From Cymodocea nodosa (lineage: Eukaryota > Streptophyta > Magnoliopsida > Alismatales > Cymodoceaceae), in NCBI GenBank assembly GCA_036874045.1, contig JAZBRI010000004.1:4464001-4528000 (forward strand): 64,000 nucleotides of DNA, given 5' to 3'. Numbering within the stretch: the first letter of the stretch is position 1; each line of letters begins with the position of its first letter. The position numbers and the translations under genes were made by a program. Positions 21,366 to 33,800 of this stretch are shown here, one piece after another. The notes below the pieces were generated by a model. That model ran no database searches. It saw nothing but the letters and a program-made list of their open reading frames with translations, and was not told the DNA's origin.

Positions 21366-23165
21366 TCACCGTGAATGGCGCGAGAATCTTGAGGTGACGC
21401 TTCTCCTCCATGACCGTTGCGGCGGAGGAGCTCCCTCGAAGAAATCTCCGATTGCCTTCTCCAGATCCTCGACGGTGTACTTGACGTACGACTCCGGGTG
21501 CTTCTCCTTCAGGATGTTCATCTTGTGAGAGCTGAGGAAGGAGCTGTAGGCCGGGAGCAGCCTCTCCGAGATCATAATTCGCATCTCCTCCTTCAGTCCG
21601 TCGTCCGGCACTGCCCACCCCGATTGACTCCGGTAGGACTCCTCGAACGCGGCGTTAAAGGACCTCAACCTCTCCCTAAGCGCCGACCTCGACAGTTCCC
21701 CGCTCCGGTGGATCATGTTGATGATCTTGCCCCAAGCTTCCCTCTGGTACATCGTCGCCGCCATCCGATACTTCCCCGTCAACCTCTTCCGGTAGTCATC
21801 ACCGATCATCTCCCGCAACTCTGGTGTTTCCTTCACCTTGTGGACGATGTAGTGGAGGTTGTTCATGACGAAGAGTTGAGACAGAGCATCTTCGTTGTAC
21901 AGTTTGGCCATGCCCTCAAGAGTCGACGCTAGGGTCGCGATCAAGTGGAGGACGAGGGACGACAGCGGTCGGGACCGATCCTCCTCGTTGTCCGCTGGGA
22001 ATTCCATTTCTGGCGAGGAAGACTTGGATCCGGCAGTGGCGATAGAAGGCTTGGAGAAAATGATCTCAGAGAGAGAAACCCTGTAGTCGGAGATGACGCC
22101 GAGGTAGTTCATGACGTAGCGTGTCATTGGATGGATCGCCCCACCCGGCACCGGCGCCTTGGAGGAGTGCGAACGGATCGCCGACTCCAACCCGGAGAAT
22201 ATCTCCTCTACAGCCTCAACAAGCTTGGAGAGGATCTCCTCCGCCTGCCGGCGGATCGACGAACTCGGACCGAAGAACACGGATTCGATCTCCGGCATCA
22301 GATCACGGAGACCGACGTGTAGGTCGACGATCTTGAACAGCCTCTCCGGCGTCCCTCCGTTGAGGCCGATGGCCTCGGCGAAGTCAAGTAACCGGGAAGC
22401 CACCGGAATCACCGACTCCGCGAAAGCAACGTCCGACGAGGCTTCTTCGTTAGAAACTCCAACGTCGTCGAGACCGTCGAACACAAGGTCACACAGCCGA
22501 CGCTCGCTGGCGAAAACGAGTCGAAAGCAGGCCTCGGAAGCACGGATCCACCGTGGTATCTTGGCCTCAACAGCTTCCCAGGGCAGGCGTTGGATCTCCC
22601 CGACGCTAAGCTTCTCCAGACGGATCTGTTGCAGGCAGGATTCGATTGCCCCCTTCCGAACGCTCCCGTAGGCCTGGAAGCACTCCTTCCTGTACCCTGC
22701 GGAGATCATCTTCTCGGCTACGATGCGGAGATCGTACAGCACGTCAGACGGTACGAGATCGATCTCTACCAGACTATTCCTCGACCGGTGGGATTGAGTC
22801 CCTAGCCGGAAGCTGCTCATTCCTCCCTGCTCCTTTCCGATCTTCTCCTCCTCCTCCGACTCTTCCCCATCGAAATCCTCGCTACCCAGTCGTCGAGAAG
22901 AATCGAGTGAACCGATGTCGGAGAGGAGCAAATCGGCGTCAAAATCGGGGACGCGGGTCAGGAGGATGTTTCGGAACTCTCCCTCTAGCTTGGCCATGGC
23001 GAGCCGGAGAGCCCTTCCATTGGTGGACGTGGAGGAGCCGCCGCGGCGGAGCTCCTCCACGGCGCGGAGGTACCGCTCGGCCTGCGCCGGGTGGGAGCCA
23101 TCGAACAGGACGTCTGGGTTGGAGTCGAAGTTGAGGATCAGTTCTGCCGCGGATGAGCATTCCAT
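21366..23165 (-). CDS. EXO70 exocyst subunit, intronless
   Basis: A 599-aa protein from a single exon. EXO70 is the exocyst component that binds plasma-membrane phosphoinositides and tethers secretory vesicles; plants have a large multigene family. The C-terminal two thirds carry the Exo70 helical-bundle domain. Recognisable stretches are EIDLVPSDVLYDLRIVAEKM, YGSVRKGAIESCL, LSVGEIQRLPWEAVEAKIPR, HPMTRYVMNYL, LFVMNNLHYIVHKV and the near-terminal YVKYTVEDLEKAI. An acidic patch (EEEEK) near residue 105 links an N-terminal region to the domain. ATG 23165 was chosen over the GTG-initiated extension. Length and lack of introns fit the non-A plant EXO70 subfamilies. I cannot place it among B, D or E without a tree. 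Strongly GC-rich compared with its surroundings. Confidence 0.95.
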   Translation of the reverse strand: MECSSAAELILNFDSNPDVLFDGSHPAQAERYLRAVEELRRGGSSTSTNGRALRLAMAKLEGEFRNILLTRVPDFDADLLLSDIGSLDSSRRLGSEDFDGEESEEEEKIGKEQGGMSSFRLGTQSHRSRNSLVEIDLVPSDVLYDLRIVAEKMISAGYRKECFQAYGSVRKGAIESCLQQIRLEKLSVGEIQRLPWEAVEAKIPRWIRASEACFRLVFASERRLCDLVFDGLDDVGVSNEEASSDVAFAESVIPVASRLLDFAEAIGLNGGTPERLFKIVDLHVGLRDLMPEIESVFFGPSSSIRRQAEEILSKLVEAVEEIFSGLESAIRSHSSKAPVPGGAIHPMTRYVMNYLGVISDYRVSLSEIIFSKPSIATAGSKSSSPEMEFPADNEEDRSRPLSSLVLHLIATLASTLEGMAKLYNEDALSQLFVMNNLHYIVHKVKETPELREMIGDDYRKRLTGKYRMAATMYQREAWGKIINMIHRSGELSRSALRERLRSFNAAFEESYRSQSGWAVPDDGLKEEMRIMISERLLPAYSSFLSSHKMNILKEKHPESYVKYTVEDLEKAIGDFFEGAPPPQRSWRRSVTSRFSRHSR

Positions 23166-24860
23166 CGTCGGAAGTGAAAGGCTTGGCAGGGCTGCCACGA
23201 CTACTTGATGCCTACGAACGCCGTGTGGTGGGAGGTAAGAAGGCCGCGTGCGGACGACTTGTTGTACACGGACGGCGTGGATGCACGGCGAAGAATGGTG
23301 GCCGGTCAGCGAAGGCGGCCATGCATGCTTGGTCAGCGAAGACGACCTCGTCTCGGGTTGTTTTCTGCTTCAGGTGAAGATTGTGGGCGTAACTAATTCT
23401 CTTTTGAGAATGTTATAAATATTTGAGAAATATGATGATGTAATGAACAACCATATCGTTACGAGATAAATTTTTGTTTGTTGTCATAGTTATTATTGTT
23501 AAACCTGTTACAAGTACCTTACCTTATAATATTAAAATAAAATATTCACATGTCTTTTTCTTCATATGAAACTTATTTTAAACGTTGCACTCCAATGTTT
23601 CGGAGCGTGACAAAAGTTGAAACGTGGGAGAAGAAAATTAATTTAAAATACTAAAAATGAGGGAAATGATCTGAGGAAGATTCGGGAACACGTTGTATTT
23701 TATCATTCGGACCTTCTTTTTCTTTCGCTTTTGTTTATGTTATTTATACAAATTTACCCATATTACTTTCTCATTTTAATTCTACTTTTTGTGGTTTCCA
23801 CCATTGTCCACGTTATCTTTAAAAGCTTACATATATTATTCTATAATTTATTATTATAGATTTATCCATGTTACTTTCACCAATTCACCCATGTTAGTTT
23901 TATAAATAGTGTTTGTTATCTAAACTCAAGTAAAAAAACAAAATATGATTTTCTCTCTCCCAAATCCTTTCAATCTTTCACTTTTGCCCATGCTAATCTA
24001 CTATTTCTTTTCATATTACTTTACGTATTATTTATACTCTTGTTATATATACCTTGAAATACATGTGTACCACATCTTCTATATTAGCATTTATAACTTT
24101 ATCATATGTTAGCATATTGCTTTTATTAAATGCTAGATCCCTCCTTATAAATCAATCATAGATTTAAATCTTCTAATGTTACACAAACATTTGTCAGGAT
24201 GAAAAAAATAATTCAACTTTAGTAAAATCTTTAATGAGATTTTTTTTCTTTTATCAAAATGATTAAAAATAACCATTATTTACATATTAATAGCTTCATC
24301 ATATGCTAACATATTGCTTTTATCAAATGCCAATTTCCTCCTTATAAATCAATCATACACTTAAATCTTCCAATGTTGCACAAACCTGTGTTAGCATACA
24401 AAAATAGTCCAAATCTAGTAATATTTTTAATGAGATTTTTTTCTTCCATCAAAACGATTGAAATAACCATTATTTTCATATTACCGCTGTAATAACTTTA
24501 ACAGTGGATTTTTTATAAAGAGAATAGATGATTTCATCAACCAAAGTCGAGTGATTTAATTAAGTTGTTATTACCAAATATTACTTAACATTATCTCTTT
24601 CTAATATCATTTTCAATAAACCATATCATTCCTATTTCATAAATTCTTCAATAATCTAGACGATCTTAAAATAACAGACCTTCAAAAAAATTTCGACTCG
24701 TTTTTCAGTTCATCCATAAAAGCAGAGCTCCACTTCACGCCGGACCATTTCAACAAGAAAATGTACGAAGCAAACTCGTAAGCGTTAAGTAATTGCCATT
24801 CCCAGGGTAAATGATGACATCGACGGTTCATTAATCTCATCAAATACTCTTAAACTACAG
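23166..24860. other. intergenic, EXO70 promoter side
   Basis: The first ~230 bp is GC-rich and probably leader or promoter of EXO70. The remainder is AT-rich. It contains a ~197-bp tandem duplication (next entry) and the 3' end of the sterol gene. No coding signal. Confidence 0.65.
24088..24481. repeat. ~197-bp tandem duplication
   Basis: Two diverged copies. ATCATATGTTAGCATATTGC at 24101 returns as ATCATATGCTAACATATTGC at about 24298. CCTCCTTATAAATCAATCAT and AATGAGATTTTTTT likewise recur in the same order. Spacing about 197 bp. Intergenic. Confidence 0.85.
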
Positions 24861-27800
24861 TTAATGGCCGGAAATTTTACTTGTTAGATCAGCCTTTAGC
24901 CTTTGAAAGGGTGTCAACGCCTTCTCCAACAGGCCATCAATTTCTTCCTCCCACTTCTCATAAACAAAGAACGCAACAAACACGAGTGGTACACCTGTAT
25001 TAATTAAAGAAACAGATTTAGCTCGGCGGCTATGGAAGGGTGATACAAGCAGCTAACAAATTCAAAATCAGACGGGGCACAACAGAATCAATTTTTTAGG
25101 TCGAACCTATTGCAAATACGCTTTGCAATGACATGGTTCCAAGGATACTGATGATCAGTAGAACGAGAATAACCTAGAATACAAAGTAGACCGACCGTTA
25201 TATAGTGAAGGAAAACAACGTGAGAAGCAATTATACCTCCCAACATTTGTTGGTTAGTTTTATGCCAATGATCATCTCATTCAACTAGGGTTACCTTAAA
25301 GAACAGTAACCAGTCTTTTCCTGAGCAAATGGATGCCAGAACATCAATCGCGGAATTCCATGATGAACCAATTACATAACCAAGCCGATGAGCATCTTCC
25401 TTAGGCAAAATAAAAAGAGGAGGAGGAATTTTCTCGATTTTGTAGCCCAGCCTGTAAAATGAACGAACTTCGATCATTTTCCATGAAGAAAATTAACATA
25501 TTAATAGGCTAAATGAATTGTCTGGTGACGGCCAAAACAATCATATTTCAATATCAGGAATCAGAACTGATCAACCGCAAATGAAACAGTAATATTAGAA
25601 AGTTTTTAAATGTGATATTCCAATAGTAGATGTTATGCAGATCCTTCTATTTTTAAATTAAGAGAAGGGTGTGTGGACAAACATTAGTGAATTATCCAAA
25701 TCTACCATGCAATGAAATTATCTTAATTCCACAACTGTTTTAGTTTTGAACAAAAATGTCAACCTAAGGCTAAGGCAACAAATTTTTAACATAGGAGTTG
25801 CTATGATATTAAGAATTGTGAACAACATCTCAAGTTTTAGGATATTGGTGATCCTTTTTTAACTGAATTTGTTTGTTACAACGCAAAACTATGAACATAT
25901 CTCAATCCAAATTCTAGGAAGTGCTGATGCTTTTCTTGAAACCAACTAAAGCATTTTTCCATTGAAGAAAATTAAATTAGACCTCACAGAAATCAATTCA
26001 GGGGTTTGCATTTTGAAGTTTTCACTGGTAGAGGCACTTGCATTTATTCCTCAGGAGAATGAATAACTAGATAGCTGGACAATAACTGGTTTACGAACAT
26101 CAACAACAATGAAACAAATTGAAAGTCACCCTGTGCAATAGAAAACTTATTTTCAGAATCCATCTAGTTCATACGAAACCATATGGACAGCTTCTAAATA
26201 CGGAAAGATTTGATTTTAAATGTGCATGATTTATATGTTATGATTTTAGATACGTAAAGGTTTTAAATAAGGAAAGATTTAATTATAAACGTGTATGACT
26301 TATGGAAAAATTTTAAATATGTATGACTTGTGGAAAGATTTTAAATATGCATGAATTATGAGAAGACTTTAAATATGCATGATTTATGGGAAGATTTTGA
26401 TTTCAAATGTTATTTATAGGGTATGGTTGAATGATTATATGAGATGCATGCGTGTATGTAATATGGTTGAATGATAATGTATTAATTAGAGATGAAAATA
26501 TGATTAACTGATTTTCAAAATTGATTTCAATTCAGTGTTTTGAAGTGATCACTTAAAACTAGATCAAATCCAGGTCAAAAATCCTATCCATATGGAAGAA
26601 GACAATAAGAGTACGTACATTTTTTTTGGTAAAATGCCCTGGATAAACAAGAGCATTGAAAAAAGCATCAATAATTTAGCCAATGCTGTGACGAGAGCAA
26701 AGCCAGAAAAGAATAGGTAATAGTAGATGAAAGCCAGAAATAACACTGCAGTGAGTGACTCCTTTTTTTCTTTCCAAAGAAGAATGTCAGCAACTGCAAT
26801 ACGAGGGAAGTATCCCTGTTAAGAACTAAAAATCTATAAAGACGCAAACATTTATCAATTGACAATTGCAGGCATGCATACCCATTCCATTTCCAAGGTA
26901 CACGGAAGCTTTTGATATTTTCTTAGGTTGTTGTTCGGCTCTCAGATAAGAGTAGGACTCAACTGTATTCTTTAGCCCTTCCTGCACTAACCATAAAAGA
27001 GAGACAAAGTCAGGGAAATTGATACTCAGAAATCATTGAATGACATTTCAGGAGGAAACAATGACCTCTAGTGATATAATTGGTTCATAACCAAGCTGAT
27101 TCTTGGCTTTTGTACATTTGAAAGTCCTGTTACATGTCAGAAGCCTAATTCTGGAAGGTGTTAACTGAGGTACAGGCATACCATACCGAGAAAATATCTT
27201 GTATATCCACTCCACCACGTGTGCAATGGGCATCATTACGTAGAGAGGAACTTTGATCCTGGGCCTGCAGCACAAAAAGCAATTTTGTTCTATTTTCTCA
27301 TTTTGATATGAAAAAGGAAGAAAAATAGGGCAGCATGTAGGTGAAATCCAACAAATTGCCAGATTGTAATGCTTTGGAATTATTGTGTAGTTGCCTGCAG
27401 CAGCCTCACAAAGAAAACTATAAAATACATGAAGATCCTGATGAACTTGACAAAGCATGGATCAGAATAATGGCCTTAAAGAAAATAAGAAGGGCTGCTT
27501 TAGGGAAGAAAAAGGAGAGGGGAAATTGCATTTAAAGGTCTTACATATTGAAGCTTTTGTAAAGGTTTTTTGGGGCTCTAGTGGCTCAACTGAAAAAATG
27601 AGTACAAATTGTTGGTATTCATATCTCTTTCTTTTTGATTTTTCATGTCTGTTTATAATGAGAGTATCATTCCACCACTACCCATACACAGTCTGTCACC
27701 TATCACTTGATCTCGAATATCATGTACAAAATTCTATGCATCAAACATACTATACACTCTCACTATCCGTAGAAAGCCTAAAATTCAAAATTTTACTCCC

Positions 27801-30800
27801 ACTGTTCATGGGATCTATTCTAATTTTCATTATCCACAAAAATATTTCTCAACCACATCAAGTTTGCAGACTTGATGAATTTTTCTACTAGAATCTATTT
27901 TGTCATAGGATCAACAATCATGTCACTTGTAGGAATATAAGTTAATTTTATTTCCTCTCTTTCTACAATATCATGGATATAATGATAATGCAAATCAATG
28001 TATCTACCTCTTGAAGTATTTGCACTACTTCTACTATTAATGAAACTTATCATAGCTTGGTTATCACAATAAAATTTAATTGAACCAGTGACTAAAACGA
28101 GATTTAAATCATCTAAAAATCTTCTGTTCCATACTACATGTGTGATGGTTGTGCTACAAGTAGCATACTCAACTTCTTATGTGTAATGTGTCACACACTT
28201 TTGCTTCTTGCTTCCTTAAGGCACAACTCCACTTGTAAAGATGATGAGCACATGTCTTGAAGTAAACTTTTTGTCATCCTTAACATCACCTAAGTCTACA
28301 TCAAAATATCCAAGTACTTCAAGTTCATTTGCTTAAAAAGTCAACTTATAATGCAAAGTTTCTTTAAGGTACTTCATAATCCTCTTAAGAAATTCTCAAT
28401 ATGTTGTTTCAAGATTACTTTGATACCTACTTACTAAACTTACGGTATATACTAAGTCTAATCATGTACATATCATTGCGTACATAAGACTTTCAACCAC
28501 ATATACATAAAGTATTTCTAAAGGTCTCATTCTCTTTTCAAGACATTAATTATTACTTATCTTTTGCAGTACACATATGATGTAGGAGTGAGACTACAGT
28601 TTTGCATTCCAAACTTTTTAAATATCAATCGTAGATATCTTTTTTGGCTCATACTTAATATTCTCAATCCCTCAAGATTTGAATTCCAAGGACATATGAT
28701 GTTATGCCCATGTCCTTCATTTCAAATTGTAAACTAAGTTCTTTCTTTATATTACTCAATGAGTCAATATCATTTCTATTAAATAAAATATCATCCATAT
28801 ATAAGGATAATAATATAAACTTACTCCCACTTTTCTGGATATATACACAATTAGTCAGTCTGTTTGAAACAAATCTCATTTCTATGATTATAACATGAAA
28901 TTTTCGATATCATTATCTAGATAATTGTTTCAAAATATATATTGATTTTTTCAATTTGCACACTTTATTTTCATTGTCTTCTACCTGATAACCCTCAAGT
29001 TATGGCATATAAATGTCTTATTGCAAATTTTCATTTAGAAATACAGTTTTACATCCATCTAATGTAATTCTAAATCAAAGTATGTTACAATCACTAATAT
29101 TATTTTTATTGATGTGAACTTAACTGTCGAAGAATAAATCTCTTGAAAATCAATTCCAGACATTTGCGTAAAAACTTTGGCAACTAAATGAACCATATAT
29201 TTCTCTATAAACTCATCAACTCTCAACTTTTTCTTGAATGTCGACTTACATCCTACAACCTTCCTATCTTCAAGTAAATCATACAATTCCCAAACTTGAT
29301 TTTTTTTTCATGAAATCAATTTCTTCATTCATTGTTTTAAGCTACAATTCTTTTTCCTATGACTTAAAGCATTTCACTATATGTTTCAGATTTCATGTGA
29401 TTATCCTCTATATTAATTAATAAGCATAAATGCTCACAAAAATATAAGTGGTAGTCATCCATCCAAGCAGGTTGAATTCTTCTTTTTTTGTTGCTAACTT
29501 ATGTCTGGTTATCTTAGTTTTCATTTGTATCCTCCATGTTATGCTAAACATTTTGATCACGTCCCACAATTTCCATGGGTTCCTGTCTATTCTCAATATT
29601 AGGCTCTTCTTCCAAATTATTTCTTGGAGCTGCTTTTGGGAATATATTAAATTGATTGTCCATTACAAACAAGAGATCCATTATTTTTATCTTGCTCAAC
29701 TTCTTCTACATTTTCTAGAAATATAGCATCTCTATATTCAATTATTCTCCTTTTTGTATGGAAAAATTTATAACCAAAAGAATTTTCACAATATCCAATA
29801 AATTTACACTTTAAAGTTCTAAATTCTAACTTATTCTTAAGTTGTGTAAGAATAAGTACATGTGCTATAAAACTCAATTTTCTTAAATGATTCAAATTGG
29901 GCTTTACTTCGATCCATAATTCATAAGGTTTACCTTAAATAGATTTAGTAGAAATTCTATTTAATACATAATTAGTTGAAAGTACAGTTTCTCCCTAAAG
30001 TCTCTTAGAGAGCCTGAAATGTGAAAGCATGCATCTCACAAAATTTATTAAAGTTTTATTCTTTCTTTTTGTCATACCATTTTGTTATAATGTGTAAAGC
30101 ATTGTAATTTGCATTTCACAAAATTGTTTAAATTCATTAGAACTATATTCCTTACCTCTATCCAATCTTAACATCTTAATGTTTCTTTCAAGTTGTTTTT
30201 CTATTTCCATTTTATATCTCCTAAAACAATCAAATACTTCCATTTTATGAGATATTAAATAGACATAAGTATACCTGAAAAAACTATTTATAAATGACAC
30301 AAAATATTCCTTATTATTATAAATTTTTATACTTAACAGAGCACATACATCCGAATGAATTAAGTTCGATAATTCATTTGACTTAATTCCCTTTCCAAAG
30401 GATTTTTCATCATTTTTCCGACAAGACAATGTTGGCAATTTTCTAGATTAAGATTGTTAATTTTTGGTAAGAGTTTTAATTTTACCATTTATTCTATTTT
30501 AGATTTTCCAACATGACCTAATCTAGAATGTCACAATTCACAATCTGTCAAATAACATAAAGAATAACCAAAAATATCATTCATTTCATTCACTTCATTG
30601 TCAATTATAGAAATGCAGAAAAGATCATGTTCCAATACATAATGGCCCATGGTAAATACTTTCTAATATTTTACAATTGACATACACTTATTATAAAAAC
30701 AAACTTCTGGGTTATTCTTTAATAATGCAGAGATAGAAATTAGATTACTCCTCATTCCAGGAGCATAGAAGATGTCCTTCAGAAGCATAACGTTATTGCC

Positions 30801-33800
30801 CAAATCCAATTGATAATTGTCAACGTCTTCCACATCTAAATAAGTGTTATTTTCCATATAGATGTGTTGTTCCCCGAGTTTGAGTTCCTTAAGTGATTTC
30901 AATTCTTTCTTTGTCTTTGTTATATGTCTTTGTCATTGGAGTTAAGAACCACAACATTGTATTTCACAACCCCAATGAACACTCTCTTGACTTTGGAAGT
31001 TTATTTGGATTCTTGTTGTTGTTGTCATCTCCATTTGAACAATTTGATCTAAAATTACCAAATTGCCCACATGAATGGTAAGATCCATAAGGCTTCCTTC
31101 TAAGAGGTGACTACGACTTAAACTATTTCTTACCGAATTTTCTCTTTCCTTTCTACTTTTGAAATGTTGTGTTAGCCTCTTCTAGATTTAACTTGTATTG
31201 TTTTCGGCTATTTATTATTTCTTGCTCCAATCCTAGTCTTACTGACAATTCTAAAAGTTGAATTGAAGTTAACTTGAGGGTTGTGGTGATTATGTCAAAA
31301 TTGTTTGACAAATTATTCAAAATAGTTGCCACTTGTAGCTTTTCCAAAATTAGAGTTCCTACAATGACTAGGACTTTTGCCAACACAACCATATTGTTAA
31401 TATACTCTATGACACTTTGTCCTTCCTGAATCTTGCAAGAATTATACTTTCAAATGAGCATTTGAGTATTTATTTCTGTTATTTTATCATATTTCTCTTT
31501 TAGGGCATTCCACAATTCATGTAAAGTGTCATACACTTCAAAATATCTTACTAGGCTATCCTCCATAAATATTAACATAATATTCTTTGCTTTCTGATCA
31601 TCAAATTTTCGTTTCTCCATTTTTCTAATTTCTACATCAGATGCCTTATTGTCTATTTCTGAAGGAATGAACTTAGTAATATATTTAAGGTTATCATAAA
31701 TATGGGCATATTTTATTTTTCTATGTCACATGTCATAATTCGCTCCATTCAGTCTTTCAACCCTTGCCATCTCAATCAAAATTAATTTACTAACAGCTAT
31801 TATTGTAAATCTATAACAAAATATGATTTACTTTCAATTTTCAAATAATTTCACAATAACTATTTTATTTTTCAAAGGAAATACAACTAATAATAAAATG
31901 CATGCAAAACAGGAATTTTAAATTACTTGATCAAGATGTTCATGCAAACATTATTTTATTATTATTATTATTTAATTAAATCATATAATTTGAATTTTTT
32001 AATTACTAAAACAAGTAATTTAAATCTAACTACAATAAAACCATGCAACTATCAAATATACTTAACAATATTTAAGTTATTATTTTCAAAAGTTAAGCAT
32101 GCAATTTTGTCTTAATATATATATATATATGTTTAAGGGATAATAAAAGGGGTTAAGTGAAAAATCCCTAACTGATCACCCTTTGAATCAGGCAAACGTT
32201 AGGCAAAGGTGAGTGAGAGACGCATAGGAGAGTAACATGCGAGGGAGTGATCTGCAAGGGAGCAATGTGTGGGGAAGGCCAAGCTATAGGCAACAAAGGT
32301 AGGTGAGGGATGTGCACACAGTTGTCCACATGTGTGTGGGAAGGTGGGCAATGGAGCAGTGAAGCAGTGGGGTCGGGTGACGTGTAGGAAGCCTCCAAGG
32401 GAAGCCAAGCAATAAGCATCGACATCAAGTAACACATGCAAGAGGAGAGTGGAGGGCAATGAAGTTGAATGACGCACATAAAAGGAATGTGCAGGGGAAC
32501 AATGTGCAAGGAAGAGGGCAATGCACACAGGAAGCCATACGAGGGAGGCCAAGTAGTGGAGCAACACGTGTGTAGTGCTTGGACAGAAAGCAAGCGCCAG
32601 AAGGTCGAAAGGGTGGGGCGAGTGATGCACACAAGTGACATGCATGGAAGGTTGGATCAACGAAGGTGAGTGGCACATGCAAAAGGCTAGATAGGGTGCA
32701 GAAAAGCGTGTAGTGGAAGGCTAGATGATAGGCGATGGAGGACAACAATGCAACTGGCTCTAATACCAGTGAAGGATTTTTGGGGCTCCAATGGCAATGC
32801 TATCAACTAGAAAAATGGGTACAAATTTTTGGTATTTATATCTCTTTCTTTTTTATTTTCCATGTCTATTTATAATGGGAGCGTCATTCAACCACTCACC
32901 CCTCCGCACCATACGCTCCTGATTTTTCTAGTCATCCACAACAATTGAAGATGGACATGGTCTTCGTGACCACACAATCCATCATTTTCACTATCTTGAT
33001 TTTTTTCTTATTTAACCAAATAAGAATCAGAAATTAACCATAGCTTTTTTGTAATTTAAGGACTAGTACAATTAATGATTGTCTCTGTCTAGCCAGATAA
33101 TCTAAAAAATTAGGATGATATGAGTCTTTGGCTGTGAGATTTATGCTTAGTCCCTGTCTAAGGACTAGCACAATTATTTACAAAAAGTTTGAAACAAAAT
33201 ATACAAAATGATTAGTTAAAAAAATGTAGAGAATTCACTATCAACAAGGGTACTAATAGAACTACAGGCCTAAGCAATCATATGATCCAGCATAAGCTCA
33301 AGTACATGGTGCAAATAAATCAAAATGCTCAAATAAAACATTAGAACTTGTATTAAATGACAGCATCAACGCAAATTCAGATGAATCCAAGATTTGTAAA
33401 TTATAACCACTGTTCCACCAAAAGGATCAAATAAAACATTATGTTACCTTTCATATCCAAGGCCTTCAACTATCCGTGATATGAAATCCCAGAATTTTAT
33501 TGGTTGCATGTTTGTAATAAAATATGCCTGTGTAAATATAAGAATCATATGTCTATTTGATACAAAATCAGATGTAGTTAAATTAAGTACCTGACCCGCT
33601 GCTTTCTGTGCCATTTCTGCAGAAGCTAGGGTTCGCTCAGCACACACATGACCATAGGCCACATTATCCACATACGTAAAATCATACATGTTATTCCCAT
33701 CTCCAATGATGAACTGGTCAAGAAAATTCACAATATATGAGGAAAAAAGCCCACAACAATATCTATAAATACCATATAGCTAAATTTTACCATCAGAAAA

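Larger units (their letters stand above)
27558..33040 (-). mobile_element. decayed Ty1/Copia LTR retrotransposon in intron 6 of the sterol gene
   Basis: Homologous terminal segments (27558 onward and 32770 onward), an initiator-Met primer-binding site, then gag, protease/GAG-pre-integrase region, integrase, reverse transcriptase and RNase H in Copia order, all on minus. Both LTR ends read ...CA at the primer and host edges. AGCTTT occurs next to 27558 and next to 33041, close to but not cleanly a target-site duplication. Every domain carries stops or frameshifts, so it is dead. It shares the orientation of the host gene. The outer limit at 33040 is approximate. Confidence 0.85.

Noticed and set aside
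21417..23208. Several long plus-strand frames opposite EXO70
   Set aside because: They are antisense shadows of a GC-rich coding exon and match no known protein pattern.
32168..32748. Overlapping 100-160 codon minus-strand frames
   Set aside because: Low-complexity readings of the Copia leader in several registers at once, without protein motifs.
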